64,000 nt of DNA from contig NZ_BMSV01000002.1 of assembly GCF_014649335.1 (NCBI RefSeq), positions 372,001 to 436,000 of the forward strand, in the 5' to 3' direction. This document shows, in pieces, positions 42,878-51,325 of the stretch (position 1 is the first letter of the stretch; every line of letters begins with the position of its first letter). This DNA comes from Streptomyces roseolilacinus (lineage in GTDB: Bacteria; Actinomycetota; Actinomycetes; Streptomycetales; Streptomycetaceae). The position numbers were made by a program, and so were the translations under genes. The notes under the pieces were generated by a model, which was not told the DNA's origin, did not search any database, and was given only the letters and a program-made list of their open reading frames with translations.

Positions 42878-43695
42878 GCCCGCTCCGCCCGGTACCGGTA
42901 CAAGGCGGTGGCGTCGGCGCTGAACTGGGAGAAGGGGAACGGCTCGGCGGACAGCGCGGTCACGCCGGCGCCGAGGAAGGCCCGCGCGACGGCGCTGCCG
43001 GTCTGCGCGTACACCACCAGCGGGATCCCCTGCTTGCGGCAGTGCTCCAGGATCTGGTCGAAGCTGCCGTTGCTGAGGGTCATGCCGGTGGCGACGACGG
43101 CGTCGGCCTTCGCCAGCACCTCGGCCATGTCGTCGGTGACGGGGTCGCCCCAGTTGGTCGTGCGCAGGTTGAAGTCGCAGGGCAGCGGGACGCCGCCCTG
43201 TTCGCGTATCGCGGCGACGAGCGGGTTGACGACGCCGATGAGGGCGACCTTCGCCCCCGGGGTGATGTCGAGGAGGCCGGCGACGGCCGCGTCCCTGGCC
43301 TGCGCCCGCGTCTCCGGCGTACCGGTCGGCAGGATGACGGTCTCGGCGGCCGCCGCGTCGCGGTGCGGCCGTACGCGTCCGAGGTAGGCGTCGAGCGCGG
43401 CGATGCGCACGGGCGCCGACTCGTGGCGGATCAGCGTGTCGAGAGTGTGCCCGGAGGCGTCGGCGCAGAAGTCCGGGACGATCTCGCCGGCTTCGAAGGA
43501 GCAGGCGCCGAAGGCGTCCCCGGAGCGGAGCAGCAGGTAGTGGTTGCGGTACGTGACCTGGCTGCCGGCCAGGCGCGTGGTGTGGTGGAGCCAGAAGGCG
43601 CTGGTGACGGCCAGCTCGCCGGGGAGCGGCCCGAAGTCACCCGCCAGGACGGCCTCCTGGAGTTCGGGTACGGACTGCGGCTGTGTGGAAGACAT
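42874..43695 (-). CDS. DUF4213/DUF364 'heavy-metal chelation' Rossmann protein (273 aa)
   Basis: The N-terminal half (about 1-100) matches the enolase-like DUF4213 part, and the second half (from about 130: ITPGAKVALIGVVNPLVAAIREQG, then ADAVVATGMTLSNGSFDQILEHCR) the Rossmann-like DUF364 part. Both are named 'putative heavy-metal chelation' domains in Pfam as I recall, from one structure of unknown function. ATG 43695 follows GAAGGAA. It is co-translated with the exporter. In this setting it may catalyse a step of chelator synthesis or handle the metal; no catalytic residue can be named. Confidence 0.82.
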   Translation of the reverse strand: MSSTQPQSVPELQEAVLAGDFGPLPGELAVTSAFWLHHTTRLAGSQVTYRNHYLLLRSGDAFGACSFEAGEIVPDFCADASGHTLDTLIRHESAPVRIAALDAYLGRVRPHRDAAAAETVILPTGTPETRAQARDAAVAGLLDITPGAKVALIGVVNPLVAAIREQGGVPLPCDFNLRTTNWGDPVTDDMAEVLAKADAVVATGMTLSNGSFDQILEHCRKQGIPLVVYAQTGSAVARAFLGAGVTALSAEPFPFSQFSADATALYRYRAERA

Positions 43696-44045
43696 GGCGG
43701 TTCCTTCTCGGGTGGGTACGGACACGGGTGCGTGGGGCGGCGGAAGGCGCCGCGCGGGGCGCGGCGCCGGCGCTGCGACGCGGGAGGTGGTACGGGAGGG
43801 GGAGGAGGGGCAGGGCGGGCCGGCCGGTCGCCCGGCGCGGCGGGGGAGGCCGGCGGGCTCGGGGCGCCCGGCCGGAAGCACGGCGGCGGGGAACGCCTGC
43901 CCGACGCCGCCCGGGCGGGTCCGCGGCGGGACGCGACGGGGCCGCGGGAATCGGTACCGGACCGGTCGGGGAGGTGACGGTCACGGCGCCGCGCGCCGGG
44001 CCTCCGGTCGGGCGCGGGGGAGTGGGCGGCCCGCCCCGCGACGGG
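43696..44045. other. Spacer within the left operon
   Basis: About 350 bases separate the PLP enzyme from the DUF364 gene. The stretch is GC-rich with purine blocks on the plus strand and no credible frame. No Zur-like box or clear terminator is seen, so the genes may still share a transcript, or an internal promoter may exist. Confidence 0.4.
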
Positions 44046-45080
44046 CTACGCCTTCTCGGGCACCAGGACGGGCGCGCCGCGCAGCAGCGCGCTGTCGGCC
44101 GGTGGCCAGTCCATCGCGGACCACGGGTGCCTGAGCTGGTCCTGCGTCGTCACCTCGTGGGGCCGCATGGCACCGAGGCCCGCGGCCTCGGAGTGGTGGG
44201 CGTAGGCGCTGTCGACGTAGCGGTGCCCGGTGTCGGCGGCGAGGAAGACGTACGTGCGGTCGGTGTCGCGCTCACGCTCCCAGAGCGTGGCCAGGTACGC
44301 GGCGCCCGCGGACAGGCCGGCGAAGATCCCGCTGACCCGCAGGAGTTCGACGGCGCCCGACATGGCGTAGTCGAAGTTGACCCAGTGGATGCGGTCGTAC
44401 AGGTCGTGCCGGACGTTCTGGAACGGGATGGAGCTGCCGATGCCGGCGATGATCATGTCGGGGTCGGAGACGTGCTCGGCCCCGAAGGTGACGCTGCCGA
44501 ACGGCTGCACCCCGACGAGCGTCACGTCGCGGCCCGCCTCGCGCAGGTAGGTGGCGATGGCGCCGGTGGACGCGCCGGTCCCCACGCCTCCGACGAGCGC
44601 CAGGGGACCGTCGGGGACCTCCTTGCGGATCAGGTCGGCGACATCGCGGTAACCGAGGTAGTGGATCGCGTCGTGGTACTGCCGCATCCAGTGGTAGTGC
44701 GGGTTCTCGCGCAGCAGTTCACCGATCCGCTCGACGCGGAGGTTCTGGTCCAGGCGCAGGTTCTTCGAGGAGCGGACCTGCTCCAGGGTGGCGCCGAGGA
44801 TCTCCAGTTGCACGCGGAGCGTACGGTCCACCGTGGTGGAGCCCACGATGTGGCAGTTCAGGCCGTACCGGTGGCAGGCCAGGGCGAGCGCGTGGGCGTA
44901 GATGCCGCTGGAACTGTCGACGAGGGTGTCACCGGGCTCGACCTGCCCGGTCTCCAGCAGGTGACGCACCGCGCCGAGCGCCGAGTACAGCTTCATGGTC
45001 TCGAAGCGCAGACAGATCGCACCCGGCGGGACGGTCACCACGTCCGGTTCCTTGACGGCCTCGGCTATGTGCTCGTGCAT
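44046..45080 (-). CDS. Diverged PLP enzyme of the cysteine synthase fold (344 aa)
   Basis: The fold-type II pattern is visible but changed. The PLP lysine is probably in FETMKLYSALGA (about residue 29), where cysteine synthases have SxKDR. The substrate loop reads DSSSGIYAHALALA instead of TSGNTGIGLA, and the phosphate loop is GGVGTGASTGAIA. Family members make O-acetylserine-derived products (cysteine, 2,3-diaminopropionate in the SbnA case). The altered loops suggest another substrate. Beta-replacement on serine derivatives, or gamma-chemistry on SAM with release of MTA, are both possible. The latter would explain the MTA salvage genes on the other side. ATG 45080 lies 15 bases after the methyltransferase stop. 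Confidence 0.85.
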   Translation of the reverse strand: MHEHIAEAVKEPDVVTVPPGAICLRFETMKLYSALGAVRHLLETGQVEPGDTLVDSSSGIYAHALALACHRYGLNCHIVGSTTVDRTLRVQLEILGATLEQVRSSKNLRLDQNLRVERIGELLRENPHYHWMRQYHDAIHYLGYRDVADLIRKEVPDGPLALVGGVGTGASTGAIATYLREAGRDVTLVGVQPFGSVTFGAEHVSDPDMIIAGIGSSIPFQNVRHDLYDRIHWVNFDYAMSGAVELLRVSGIFAGLSAGAAYLATLWERERDTDRTYVFLAADTGHRYVDSAYAHHSEAAGLGAMRPHEVTTQDQLRHPWSAMDWPPADSALLRGAPVLVPEKA

Positions 45081-45095
45081 GTCCTCGTCCTTCCG

Positions 45096-45866
45096 TCAGA
45101 CGGCTTCGTGCCGGATGAGCTTGAACAGGTACGCCTGGCAGTTGTCGCCCTCCCACGTCTGCCGGTGCAGCACGACGGGGCGGAATCCGGCGTCGATGCC
45201 GTAGCCGACGATCCGCTTCAGCTCGGCGGTGTTGGACACGATCAGGTAGATCTCGCCGTCCGGCGCGAGCAGGTCGCGGGCGACGATCTGGTCGAAGAAG
45301 CGCAGGACGATCTCGGCGCCCACGCAGACGTTCCGCACCACCGTCGGGTCGTCGCTCGTCCTCGTGCTCACCGCGGGCGGGTTGAAGGTGACGACGTCCA
45401 GCCGGGCGGAGTCCGGGAACTCCTCGAAGAGGTTCGACACCAGGGGCCGGAAGGTGGTGCCCGGCCGGTCCCCGACGATGCGCGCGTAGTGCCCGGCCGC
45501 CGTGGCCACGCTGTCCGGGTGGACGTCGGCCGCGTAGACCTCCCGCGCCCCCAGGGTGCCGGCGATCACGGCCTCGACGCCGAGGCCGACGCCCATCGCC
45601 GCGTACGAGCGGCCCTTGACGGGAATCGTGCCGTCCAGCAGGCGGTCGTGGACGATGCGGCTGGTGTCGCCCGGTTTGAAGACCCCCGGCGGCAGCGTGA
45701 ACGTCCAGCCGTTGTAGTCGTAGGTCCGCTCGGTGTGGATGTCGGACTTGGAGCCGCTGTTGATGGCGAGGATCTCGTCCCTGGGCAGCGTGTCGGGCAG
45801 CGATTGCAGCAGGGCGCGGGGGTCGTCCTGAGACGCCGCGGCGCCGGCTGCGGTCCGGTCGGTCAT
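45096..45866 (-). CDS. Class I SAM-dependent methyltransferase-fold protein (256 aa)
   Basis: The Rossmann core has motif I as YAAMGVGLGVEAVIAGTLGA, the acidic end of strand 2 in VYAADVHPDS, and motif IV FNPPAVS, related to the NPPY motif of N-methyltransferases such as HemK. ATG 45866 follows GGAGGACCC. It is the first recognisable enzyme of the left operon. It could methylate an amine of the product, or, like nicotianamine synthase (which has the same fold), transfer the aminocarboxypropyl group of SAM with release of MTA. The sequence alone does not decide. Confidence 0.85.
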   Translation of the reverse strand: MTDRTAAGAAASQDDPRALLQSLPDTLPRDEILAINSGSKSDIHTERTYDYNGWTFTLPPGVFKPGDTSRIVHDRLLDGTIPVKGRSYAAMGVGLGVEAVIAGTLGAREVYAADVHPDSVATAAGHYARIVGDRPGTTFRPLVSNLFEEFPDSARLDVVTFNPPAVSTRTSDDPTVVRNVCVGAEIVLRFFDQIVARDLLAPDGEIYLIVSNTAELKRIVGYGIDAGFRPVVLHRQTWEGDNCQAYLFKLIRHEAV

Positions 45867-46071
45867 GGGTCCTCCGTGGTCGGGTGGGAAAAGGGGAGTC
45901 CGTGTGGTCAGGGGGCGGATGCGGTCGGCGCGGTCGGATCCGGGGCCGCCCGTCCGGTACCGGGGTCACGGCGCCGACCGGCTGCCGGGTGAGCGCGGCC
46001 CGGGGCGCGCGGCGCCTCGTCGGGCGTGCCGGTCCCGGCGACGCGCCCGCCGCCGACGACGACGCGGCGGT

Positions 46072-46236
46072 CTACGGGGGCGGGGAGTTGCGGGTCGCGG
46101 CCGACCCGGAGGGGCGCGCTGCCGTGTCCCTCGCGTGACCGCGCGGCCGGGCGCGTGCGGCGGGGGCGGCTCCGGCGCCCGCCCCGCCGCACGCGGCCGG
46201 GGCGAGGGGCTCTCGGAGGTCACGGAAGATCGGCAT
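46072..46236 (-). CDS. Possible small ORF at the head of the left operon (54 aa)
   Basis: ATG 46236 stands five bases after GGGAG and about 80 bases downstream of the Zur-like box and TTGACA promoter at 46305-46333. The frame encodes MPIFRDLREPLAPAACGG and then an Ala/Arg/Pro-rich tail. I do not recognise it. The start and its position argue for a real leader or small protein; the low-complexity tail argues against. If not translated, the operon would have an untranslated leader of about 430 bases. Confidence 0.35.
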   Translation of the reverse strand: MPIFRDLREPLAPAACGGAGAGAAPAARARPRGHARDTAARPSGSAATRNSPPP

Positions 46237-46304
46237 GTTGCTCCCAGGGCGCACGTGGTGGACCCCGGACCACGGCCATGGAACGGTGCGGAGGGGGCGT
46301 GAGC

Positions 46305-46333
46305 AGCATTCAACAACTGAAAACGATTGTCAA
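46305..46333 (-). promoter_or_regulatory. Left operon promoter with Zur-like box
   Basis: On the minus strand TTGACA (46333-46328) is followed after 17 bases by AATGCT (46310-46305). The plus-strand sequence TGAAAACGATTGTCA (46318-46332) overlaps the -35 and spacer and agrees at 13 of 15 positions with the Zur box TGAAAATGATTTTCA as I remember it from Streptomyces. Repression by a Zn-loaded Zur protein is inferred. Confidence 0.7.
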
Positions 46334-46822
46334 TCTAATCTGATAAGCAGTCAGGGTGTGGGTGGCGGCCGGGTCCGTGATGGCCGGTGCGGACCGCCCG
46401 CGTTCCGCGCGCCCCCGTGCGCGCGGGGCGAAAGGTCCGCCGGAGGCCCGGGGGCGGCGTGCGGCCGTGGGGTGGGGCGGCGAGGCGCGCGAAGCCGATG
46501 GCGTCGCCACGCCCCGCGCCCCGCGTCCCGCGCCCCGCGTCCCGCGCGCCGTCGCGCGCCCGGCGTGCGGACGGGGCGACCCCGTCAGCCGGGTGCGGCG
46601 CCCTTGTCGGACTCTCCTCGCCGTACTCCACTCCGCCCGGGAGCTCCGTGTCTGTGACCGGAAGTGGGGGCGGAGGGGGGCCGGATGTGGAACCCGGCCC
46701 CGCTGTCACCTCATTCGCCTCCGCGCCCGGCGGGGGTGATGCGGCGTCACCCGCACCGTTCCCGGGCGGGTGGACCGGGGTGCGGGCGGGTGTGGAGGGG
46801 GTGTCCACCGGAAGGCTCGTAT
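46334..46822. other. Spacer between the two divergent operators
   Basis: These 490 bases between the two Zur-like boxes contain no recognised gene. CGCGCCCCGCGTCC-like units repeat at about 46510-46560. Several frames stay open on the plus strand but are Arg/Pro/Gly-rich and lack a start with a ribosome binding site. Confidence 0.45.
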
Positions 46823-46843
46823 TGATTATCGTTTTCATATAAG
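46823..46843 (+). promoter_or_regulatory. Right operon promoter with Zur-like box
   Basis: The minus-strand sequence TGAAAACGATAATCA (46837-46823) shares its first ten bases exactly with the left box and agrees at 12 of 15 positions with the remembered Zur consensus. It abuts a -10-like TATAAG (46838-46843), 35 bases before the first ATG, so a bound repressor would cover the promoter. Confidence 0.7.
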
Positions 46844-46877
46844 CTGACGCCGCTGTCACCCTCGGACGGGAGTTTGC

Positions 46878-47771
46878 ATGGAACCGCACGACGTGGCCGC
46901 CGGATCGGCAGAAGGAGCGGAGAGCTCCGACCCGCTGTTCGGCGCGCTGTGGTCGCCGATCGGTGCGGCCACCGTCAAGGCCGCGCGCCTGCGGCCCGGC
47001 GCGCACGTGCTCGACGCGTGTTGCGGCTCGGGGGCGTCCGCGATCCCGGCCGCCGAGCAGGTCGGCCCGCACGGCGTGGTCGACGCGGTCGACCTGGCGG
47101 AGTCCTCGCTCGTACGGGGCCGCGCCAAGGCCGCGTTCCACGGCCGCTCCAACGTGCGCTTCGTACACGGCGACGTCCTCGAACGGCCCGCACCCCCCGG
47201 TGGCTACGACGCCGTGGTGTGTGCGCTCGGGATCTGCGAGTTCCCCGACGCGGCGGCGGGAACGGAGCGACTGCTGGGGCTGGTGCGGCCTGGCGGCCGC
47301 CTCGCCGTGGCCATCTGGGCCCAGGGCGCGCTCGAACCGCTGCCCGAGGTGCTCCGCCGGGCCGTGGCGCCGGAACGGTCGCGCCCCGCCGACGTCCCCC
47401 CGCCCGCCGATCCGCTCCAACCCCTCGCCACACCCGGGCCGTTCCGGGAGTGGCTCACCGCCCGTTCGCTGTCCTTCGTCGACGTGCGGCACGTCCCGCT
47501 CGCCGTACCCGGCGACCCCGACCTGCTGTGGTCCCTGGTACCCGGCATCGGGTTCGGGGGCCTGCTCGACGGCCTGCCCGCCGCCGCGGTGGAGCGCGTC
47601 CGCCGGCGGTTCGCCGAGGGCCTGCGCGCCGAGGGCCGCGACACGGTCGACTTCTCCGTGCTCGTGGGTACGGGGACGCTCCGCCGCGTCGCCCCACCGC
47701 GCCGCCCCCGAGGCGCCCGTCCCTTGCCGACCGCCGGCCGGCCCGTCGTACCGCTGCCGCAGACCGGTTGA
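46878..47771 (+). CDS. Class I SAM-dependent methyltransferase-fold protein, first gene of the right operon (297 aa)
   Basis: Motif I is [20 protein letters not shown], strand 2 ends in DAVDLAESS, and GDVLERP and [13 protein letters not shown] follow, a UbiE-like layout. GGGAG lies six bases before ATG 46878. It is followed after 14 bases by metK, which would supply its SAM, and then by MTA salvage genes, which would recycle MTA. Ordinary methylation yields S-adenosylhomocysteine, not MTA, so one attractive idea is an aminocarboxypropyl transferase or cyclase (as in azetidine-2-carboxylate or nicotianamine formation). It may instead be a plain methyltransferase. The C-terminal 30 residues are low-complexity. 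Confidence 0.85.
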   Translation: MEPHDVAAGSAEGAESSDPLFGALWSPIGAATVKAARLRPGAHVLDACCGSGASAIPAAEQVGPHGVVDAVDLAESSLVRGRAKAAFHGRSNVRFVHGDVLERPAPPGGYDAVVCALGICEFPDAAAGTERLLGLVRPGGRLAVAIWAQGALEPLPEVLRRAVAPERSRPADVPPPADPLQPLATPGPFREWLTARSLSFVDVRHVPLAVPGDPDLLWSLVPGIGFGGLLDGLPAAAVERVRRRFAEGLRAEGRDTVDFSVLVGTGTLRRVAPPRRPRGARPLPTAGRPVVPLPQTG

Positions 47772-47785
47772 CCTACAGGAGATCC

Positions 47786-49009
47786 ATGTCCCGTCGTCTT
47801 TTCACCTCGGAGTCCGTGACCGAGGGGCATCCCGACAAGATCGCTGACCAGATCAGCGACACCATTCTCGATGCGCTGCTCCGGGAGGACCCCGCCTCCC
47901 GCGTCGCCGTCGAGACGCTGATCACCACCGGTCTCGTGCACGTCGCCGGCGAGGTGACCACCAAGGCGTGGGCGGACATCCCGACCCTCGTCCGGAGCAA
48001 GATCCTGGAGATCGGTTACGACTCTTCCAAGAAGGGCTTCGACGGAGCGTCCTGCGGCGTGTCGGTGTCCATCGGGTCGCAGTCCCCGGACATCGCCCGG
48101 GGTGTCGACACCGCGTACGAGAAGCGTGTCGAGGGGGGCTTTCAGAGGGACGAGGACGACGAGCTGGACAAGCAGGGCGCCGGTGACCAGGGCCTGATGT
48201 TCGGCTACGCGTCGGACGAGACCCCGGAGCTCATGCCGCTGCCCATCCACCTGGCGCACCGGCTCTCCCGCCGCCTGACCGAGGTCCGCAAGAACGGGAC
48301 CGTCCCGTACCTGCGCCCCGACGGCAAGACCCAGGTCACCATCGAGTACGACGGTGACAAGGCCGTCCGCCTCGACACGGTCGTGGTCTCCTCGCAGCAC
48401 GCCTCGGACATCGACCTCGAGTCGCTGCTCGCGCCCGACATCCGCGAACTCGTCGTCGAGCACGTCCTGGGTCAGCTCGTCGAGGACGGCATCAAGCTCG
48501 ACACCGACGGCTACCGGCTCCTGGTGAATCCGACCGGCCGCTTCGAGGTCGGCGGTCCGATGGGCGACGCCGGCCTCACCGGCCGCAAGGTCATCATCGA
48601 CACGTACGGAGGCATGGCCCGCCACGGCGGCGGCGCCTTCTCCGGCAAGGACCCGTCCAAGGTCGACCGCTCGGCCGCCTACGCCATGCGCTGGGTCGCC
48701 AAGAACGTCGTCGCCGCGGGCCTCGCCTCGCGCTGCGAGGTCCAGGTCGCCTACGCCATCGGCAAGGCCGAGCCCGTGGGTCTCTTCGTCGAGACCTTCG
48801 GCACCAACACCGTCGAGACCGAGAAGATCGGGAACGCCATCGCGGAGGTCTTCGATCTCCGGCCGGCCGCGATCATCCGTGACCTCGACCTGCTCCGTCC
48901 GATCTACTCCCAGACCGCCGCGTACGGCCACTTCGGCCGTGAGCTGCCGGACTTCACGTGGGAGCGTACCGACCGCGTGGACGCCCTGCGGGCGGTGACA
49001 GGGATATGA
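47786..49009 (+). CDS. metK: S-adenosylmethionine synthetase (407 aa)
   Basis: This enzyme makes SAM from methionine and ATP. Typical motifs are [26 protein letters not shown] near residue 140, the phosphate loop [16 protein letters not shown] and AYGHFGREL near the end. Length matches housekeeping MetK of Streptomyces (about 400). CAGGAGATCC precedes ATG 47786. Streptomyces genomes have a housekeeping metK elsewhere, so this is probably an extra copy tied to the cluster; that copy is not visible here. Its place between a methyltransferase-fold gene and mtnA, with the ATG of mtnA overlapping its stop, shows that SAM supply and MTA salvage are co-expressed. Confidence 0.95.
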   Translation: MSRRLFTSESVTEGHPDKIADQISDTILDALLREDPASRVAVETLITTGLVHVAGEVTTKAWADIPTLVRSKILEIGYDSSKKGFDGASCGVSVSIGSQSPDIARGVDTAYEKRVEGGFQRDEDDELDKQGAGDQGLMFGYASDETPELMPLPIHLAHRLSRRLTEVRKNGTVPYLRPDGKTQVTIEYDGDKAVRLDTVVVSSQHASDIDLESLLAPDIRELVVEHVLGQLVEDGIKLDTDGYRLLVNPTGRFEVGGPMGDAGLTGRKVIIDTYGGMARHGGGAFSGKDPSKVDRSAAYAMRWVAKNVVAAGLASRCEVQVAYAIGKAEPVGLFVETFGTNTVETEKIGNAIAEVFDLRPAAIIRDLDLLRPIYSQTAAYGHFGRELPDFTWERTDRVDALRAVTGI

Positions 49010-50073
49010 GGAGGGACAGCGAGACCGCGGCATCACCACGCCCGCGTCCGTCACTCGCCTGGGACGAGGGGTGCGTCCTGGCGGTGGATCAGCGGGCACT
49101 GCCGCATGACTACCGCCTGCTGCGGCTTGAGACGGTCGACCAACTGGTCGACACCATCACGTCGCTGGCCGTCCGCGGAGCGCCCGCCATAGGTCTGGCC
49201 GGTGCCCTGGGGGTGGCGCTCTCCGCCCACCGGCACACCTCCGACGGGAGGACCGACGAAGCGTCCGTGAAGGCCGATGCCGCGCGGCTGTCCGCAGCCC
49301 GGCCCACCGCCGTCAACCTGGCCTGGGCCGTCCGTCGGGCCGTCGGGCGGCTCGCAGACGGGCCCCAGGCCGTTCTCGCCGAGGCCATGACCATGCTGGA
49401 GGAGGACGCCGCGGTCAACCGGGCAGCCGTCGTACGGGCCGCCGACCTGGTGCAGTCGCTGGTCCCGGACCGGCCGGTCCGCATCCTCACCCACTGCAAC
49501 ACCGGCCGCCTGGCAACTGCCGCTGTCGGCACCGCACTCGGCGCGATCATCGAGTTGCACGGGCGAGGCCGGGTCGCTGAGGTGCTCGTGGACGAGACCC
49601 GGCCGCTGCTCCAGGGGGCCCGGCTCACCGCATGGGAGTTGGGTGAGGCGGGTGTGCCTCACCGGCTGTGCGTGGATTCCGCCGCCGCCGCTGCCATGGC
49701 CCGGGGGATGGTGGACTGCGTGCTGGTGGGGGCCGATCGCATCGCCGCGAACGGCGACGTGGCGAACAAGATCGGCACGTATGGTCTCGCGGTCGCCGCC
49801 GCACGGCACGGCCTCCCCTTCGTGGTCGTCGCTCCGGAGTCCTCCTGGGACCGCGAACTGGCCGACGGCTCGGGGATCGTGGTGGAGGAGCGCGATCCGG
49901 GTGAGGTGACGGGATTCGCGGGAGCCTCGGTCGCCCCCGCCGGTGCCGCTGTGTTCAACCCCGCTTTCGACGTCACCCCGGCCGACCTGGTCACCGCGAT
50001 CGTCTCCGAGGCCCGGGTGTTCCGGCCCCAGGGTTCCCCGGGCACGAGTGACCTGCGCGAGGTGCCGGCATGA
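49006..50073 (+). CDS. mtnA: Methylthioribose-1-phosphate isomerase
   Basis: MtnA converts 5-methylthioribose 1-phosphate to methylthioribulose 1-phosphate, the second step of MTA salvage after MtnP. Family marks are [19 protein letters not shown] near residue 50-70, the catalytic-Cys stretch [20 protein letters not shown] and the Asp in [22 protein letters not shown]. Length (355) is normal. ATG overlaps the metK stop (ATGA), and its own stop overlaps mtnB. It is one of five tightly coupled mtn genes. Confidence 0.95.
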   Translation: MRRDSETAASPRPRPSLAWDEGCVLAVDQRALPHDYRLLRLETVDQLVDTITSLAVRGAPAIGLAGALGVALSAHRHTSDGRTDEASVKADAARLSAARPTAVNLAWAVRRAVGRLADGPQAVLAEAMTMLEEDAAVNRAAVVRAADLVQSLVPDRPVRILTHCNTGRLATAAVGTALGAIIELHGRGRVAEVLVDETRPLLQGARLTAWELGEAGVPHRLCVDSAAAAAMARGMVDCVLVGADRIAANGDVANKIGTYGLAVAAARHGLPFVVVAPESSWDRELADGSGIVVEERDPGEVTGFAGASVAPAGAAVFNPAFDVTPADLVTAIVSEARVFRPQGSPGTSDLREVPA

Positions 50074-50744
50074 CGCCCACGGTCGTCGACGACGCCGAAC
50101 GGGAGCGCGTCGGAAGCGAGATCGCGGCGGTCTCGCGCGCTTTGTACGAGCGCGGCTGGATGCCGGGCACCGCGGGCAACGTCTCGGTGCGTCTGCCGGG
50201 CGGGACTGCCCTGATCACCGCCAGTGGCCGGGACAAAGGAGACATGACCGCACAGGACATGGTCGTCGTGCGGGCGGACACGGGAGAGGAGGCAGCCCCA
50301 GGGCCGCTGCGGGCGTCGGCCGAGACGACGATCCACTCCGCGATCTACCGGACCACGGACGCGGATGCGGTCATCCACGTCCACTCCCCTTACGCCACGG
50401 CCGTCGCGTGCCGCGCCGGCCGCCGTACGCACCTGGACTCCCTGCGCATCGAACGGTTCGAGCTGCTCAAGGGCCTGGGACTGGCCGACCCGACAGGGAC
50501 CGAGGTACCCGTCTTCCCCAACTGGCCCGACGTTCCCCGGATCGCGGCGGACGTGGCCGGCCATCTGGCCGCCACACCGCAGGCGCCTCCCGCCCTTCTG
50601 ATCACCGACCACGGCGTCACCACATGGGGACGCGACCTCGCCCAGGCCCGCAACCGGCTGGAGTGCCTGGAATCGATCTGCCGGCTGCTGCTCATGGTCG
50701 GCCCCGGGCTGCCCGCGGAAGCGAAGGAAGGCGTGAACCCATGA
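50070..50744 (+). CDS. mtnB: Methylthioribulose-1-phosphate dehydratase
   Basis: MtnB is a class II aldolase-fold zinc enzyme that dehydrates methylthioribulose 1-phosphate to the diketo compound. PGTAGNVSVRL, TASGRDKGDM and the zinc ligands in VIHVHSPYATA with a further His in ITDHGVTTWG are visible. Length is 224 residues. The ATG overlaps the mtnA stop and the gene overlaps mtnD. Rhamnulose- and fuculose-phosphate aldolases share this fold, but the neighbours settle the assignment. Confidence 0.93.
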   Translation: MTPTVVDDAERERVGSEIAAVSRALYERGWMPGTAGNVSVRLPGGTALITASGRDKGDMTAQDMVVVRADTGEEAAPGPLRASAETTIHSAIYRTTDADAVIHVHSPYATAVACRAGRRTHLDSLRIERFELLKGLGLADPTGTEVPVFPNWPDVPRIAADVAGHLAATPQAPPALLITDHGVTTWGRDLAQARNRLECLESICRLLLMVGPGLPAEAKEGVNP

Positions 50745-51325
50745 CCCTGCTTCAGGTCATGCCGGACGACGATCCCGGAAGGGTGCTGCTGCGCACCCGG
50801 GACCACGACCGCATCACAGAGGTCCTGGGGGCCTGTTCGGTGGCTTTCGGCCGCTGGCCGCTGCGTGGCGCCATCACCCCGGACACCAGCCCGGAGGAGG
50901 TGCTGGCCCGCTACCGCGCCGAGGTCGACGAGCTGTGCGCGCGGGAAGGACTGAACCTGGTGGACGTCGCCCGGCTTCACCCGCAGGAGAGCCCGGAATG
51001 GGAGGAGCGGGCCGCCGAGGCGCGTTCCACCTTCCTGGAAGAGCACCGGCACACCGAGGACGAGGTGCGCTTCTTCGCCCACGGCACGGGATGCTTCTAC
51101 CTCCGTCTCGACGGCAGGGTCCACGCGGTGGTGTGCGAGGCGGGCGACCTGCTCTCCGTGCCGGCGGGCACCCGCCACTGGTTCGACATGGGACCGCGTC
51201 CGGAGTTCGCCGCCATCCGCTTCTTCGAGAACGAGGACGGCTGGGTGGGCGACTTCACCGGCGATCCCATCGCCCGCCGATTCCCCCGCCTCGACGCGCT
51301 CCTGGCGCCGGAAGGGGCGACGTGA
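50741..51325 (+). CDS. mtnD: Acireductone dioxygenase
   Basis: MtnD oxidises acireductone to the 2-oxo acid precursor of methionine and formate. The cupin metal site is clear: EEHRHTEDEVRFFAHG gives two His and one Glu, and VPAGTRHWFDMG the third His. Length is 194 residues. Fe2+ gives the methionine-salvage reaction; Ni2+ in the same protein would give an off-pathway product, a notable point in a metal-regulated cluster. Start and stop overlap mtnB and mtnC. Confidence 0.94.
   Translation: MTLLQVMPDDDPGRVLLRTRDHDRITEVLGACSVAFGRWPLRGAITPDTSPEEVLARYRAEVDELCAREGLNLVDVARLHPQESPEWEERAAEARSTFLEEHRHTEDEVRFFAHGTGCFYLRLDGRVHAVVCEAGDLLSVPAGTRHWFDMGPRPEFAAIRFFENEDGWVGDFTGDPIARRFPRLDALLAPEGAT

Noticed and set aside
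43696..44045. Possible gene between the PLP enzyme and the DUF364 gene
   Set aside because: Frames on both strands are Arg/Pro-rich and show no start with a ribosome binding site.
46356..46842. Plus-strand open frames between the two Zur-like boxes
   Set aside because: They cross the right operator and promoter, have low-complexity content and no proper start.
47786..49009. Considered as the housekeeping metK locus
   Set aside because: Its neighbours are an mtn operon and a Zur-like promoter; a cluster-linked copy is more likely, although the rest of the genome is not visible.
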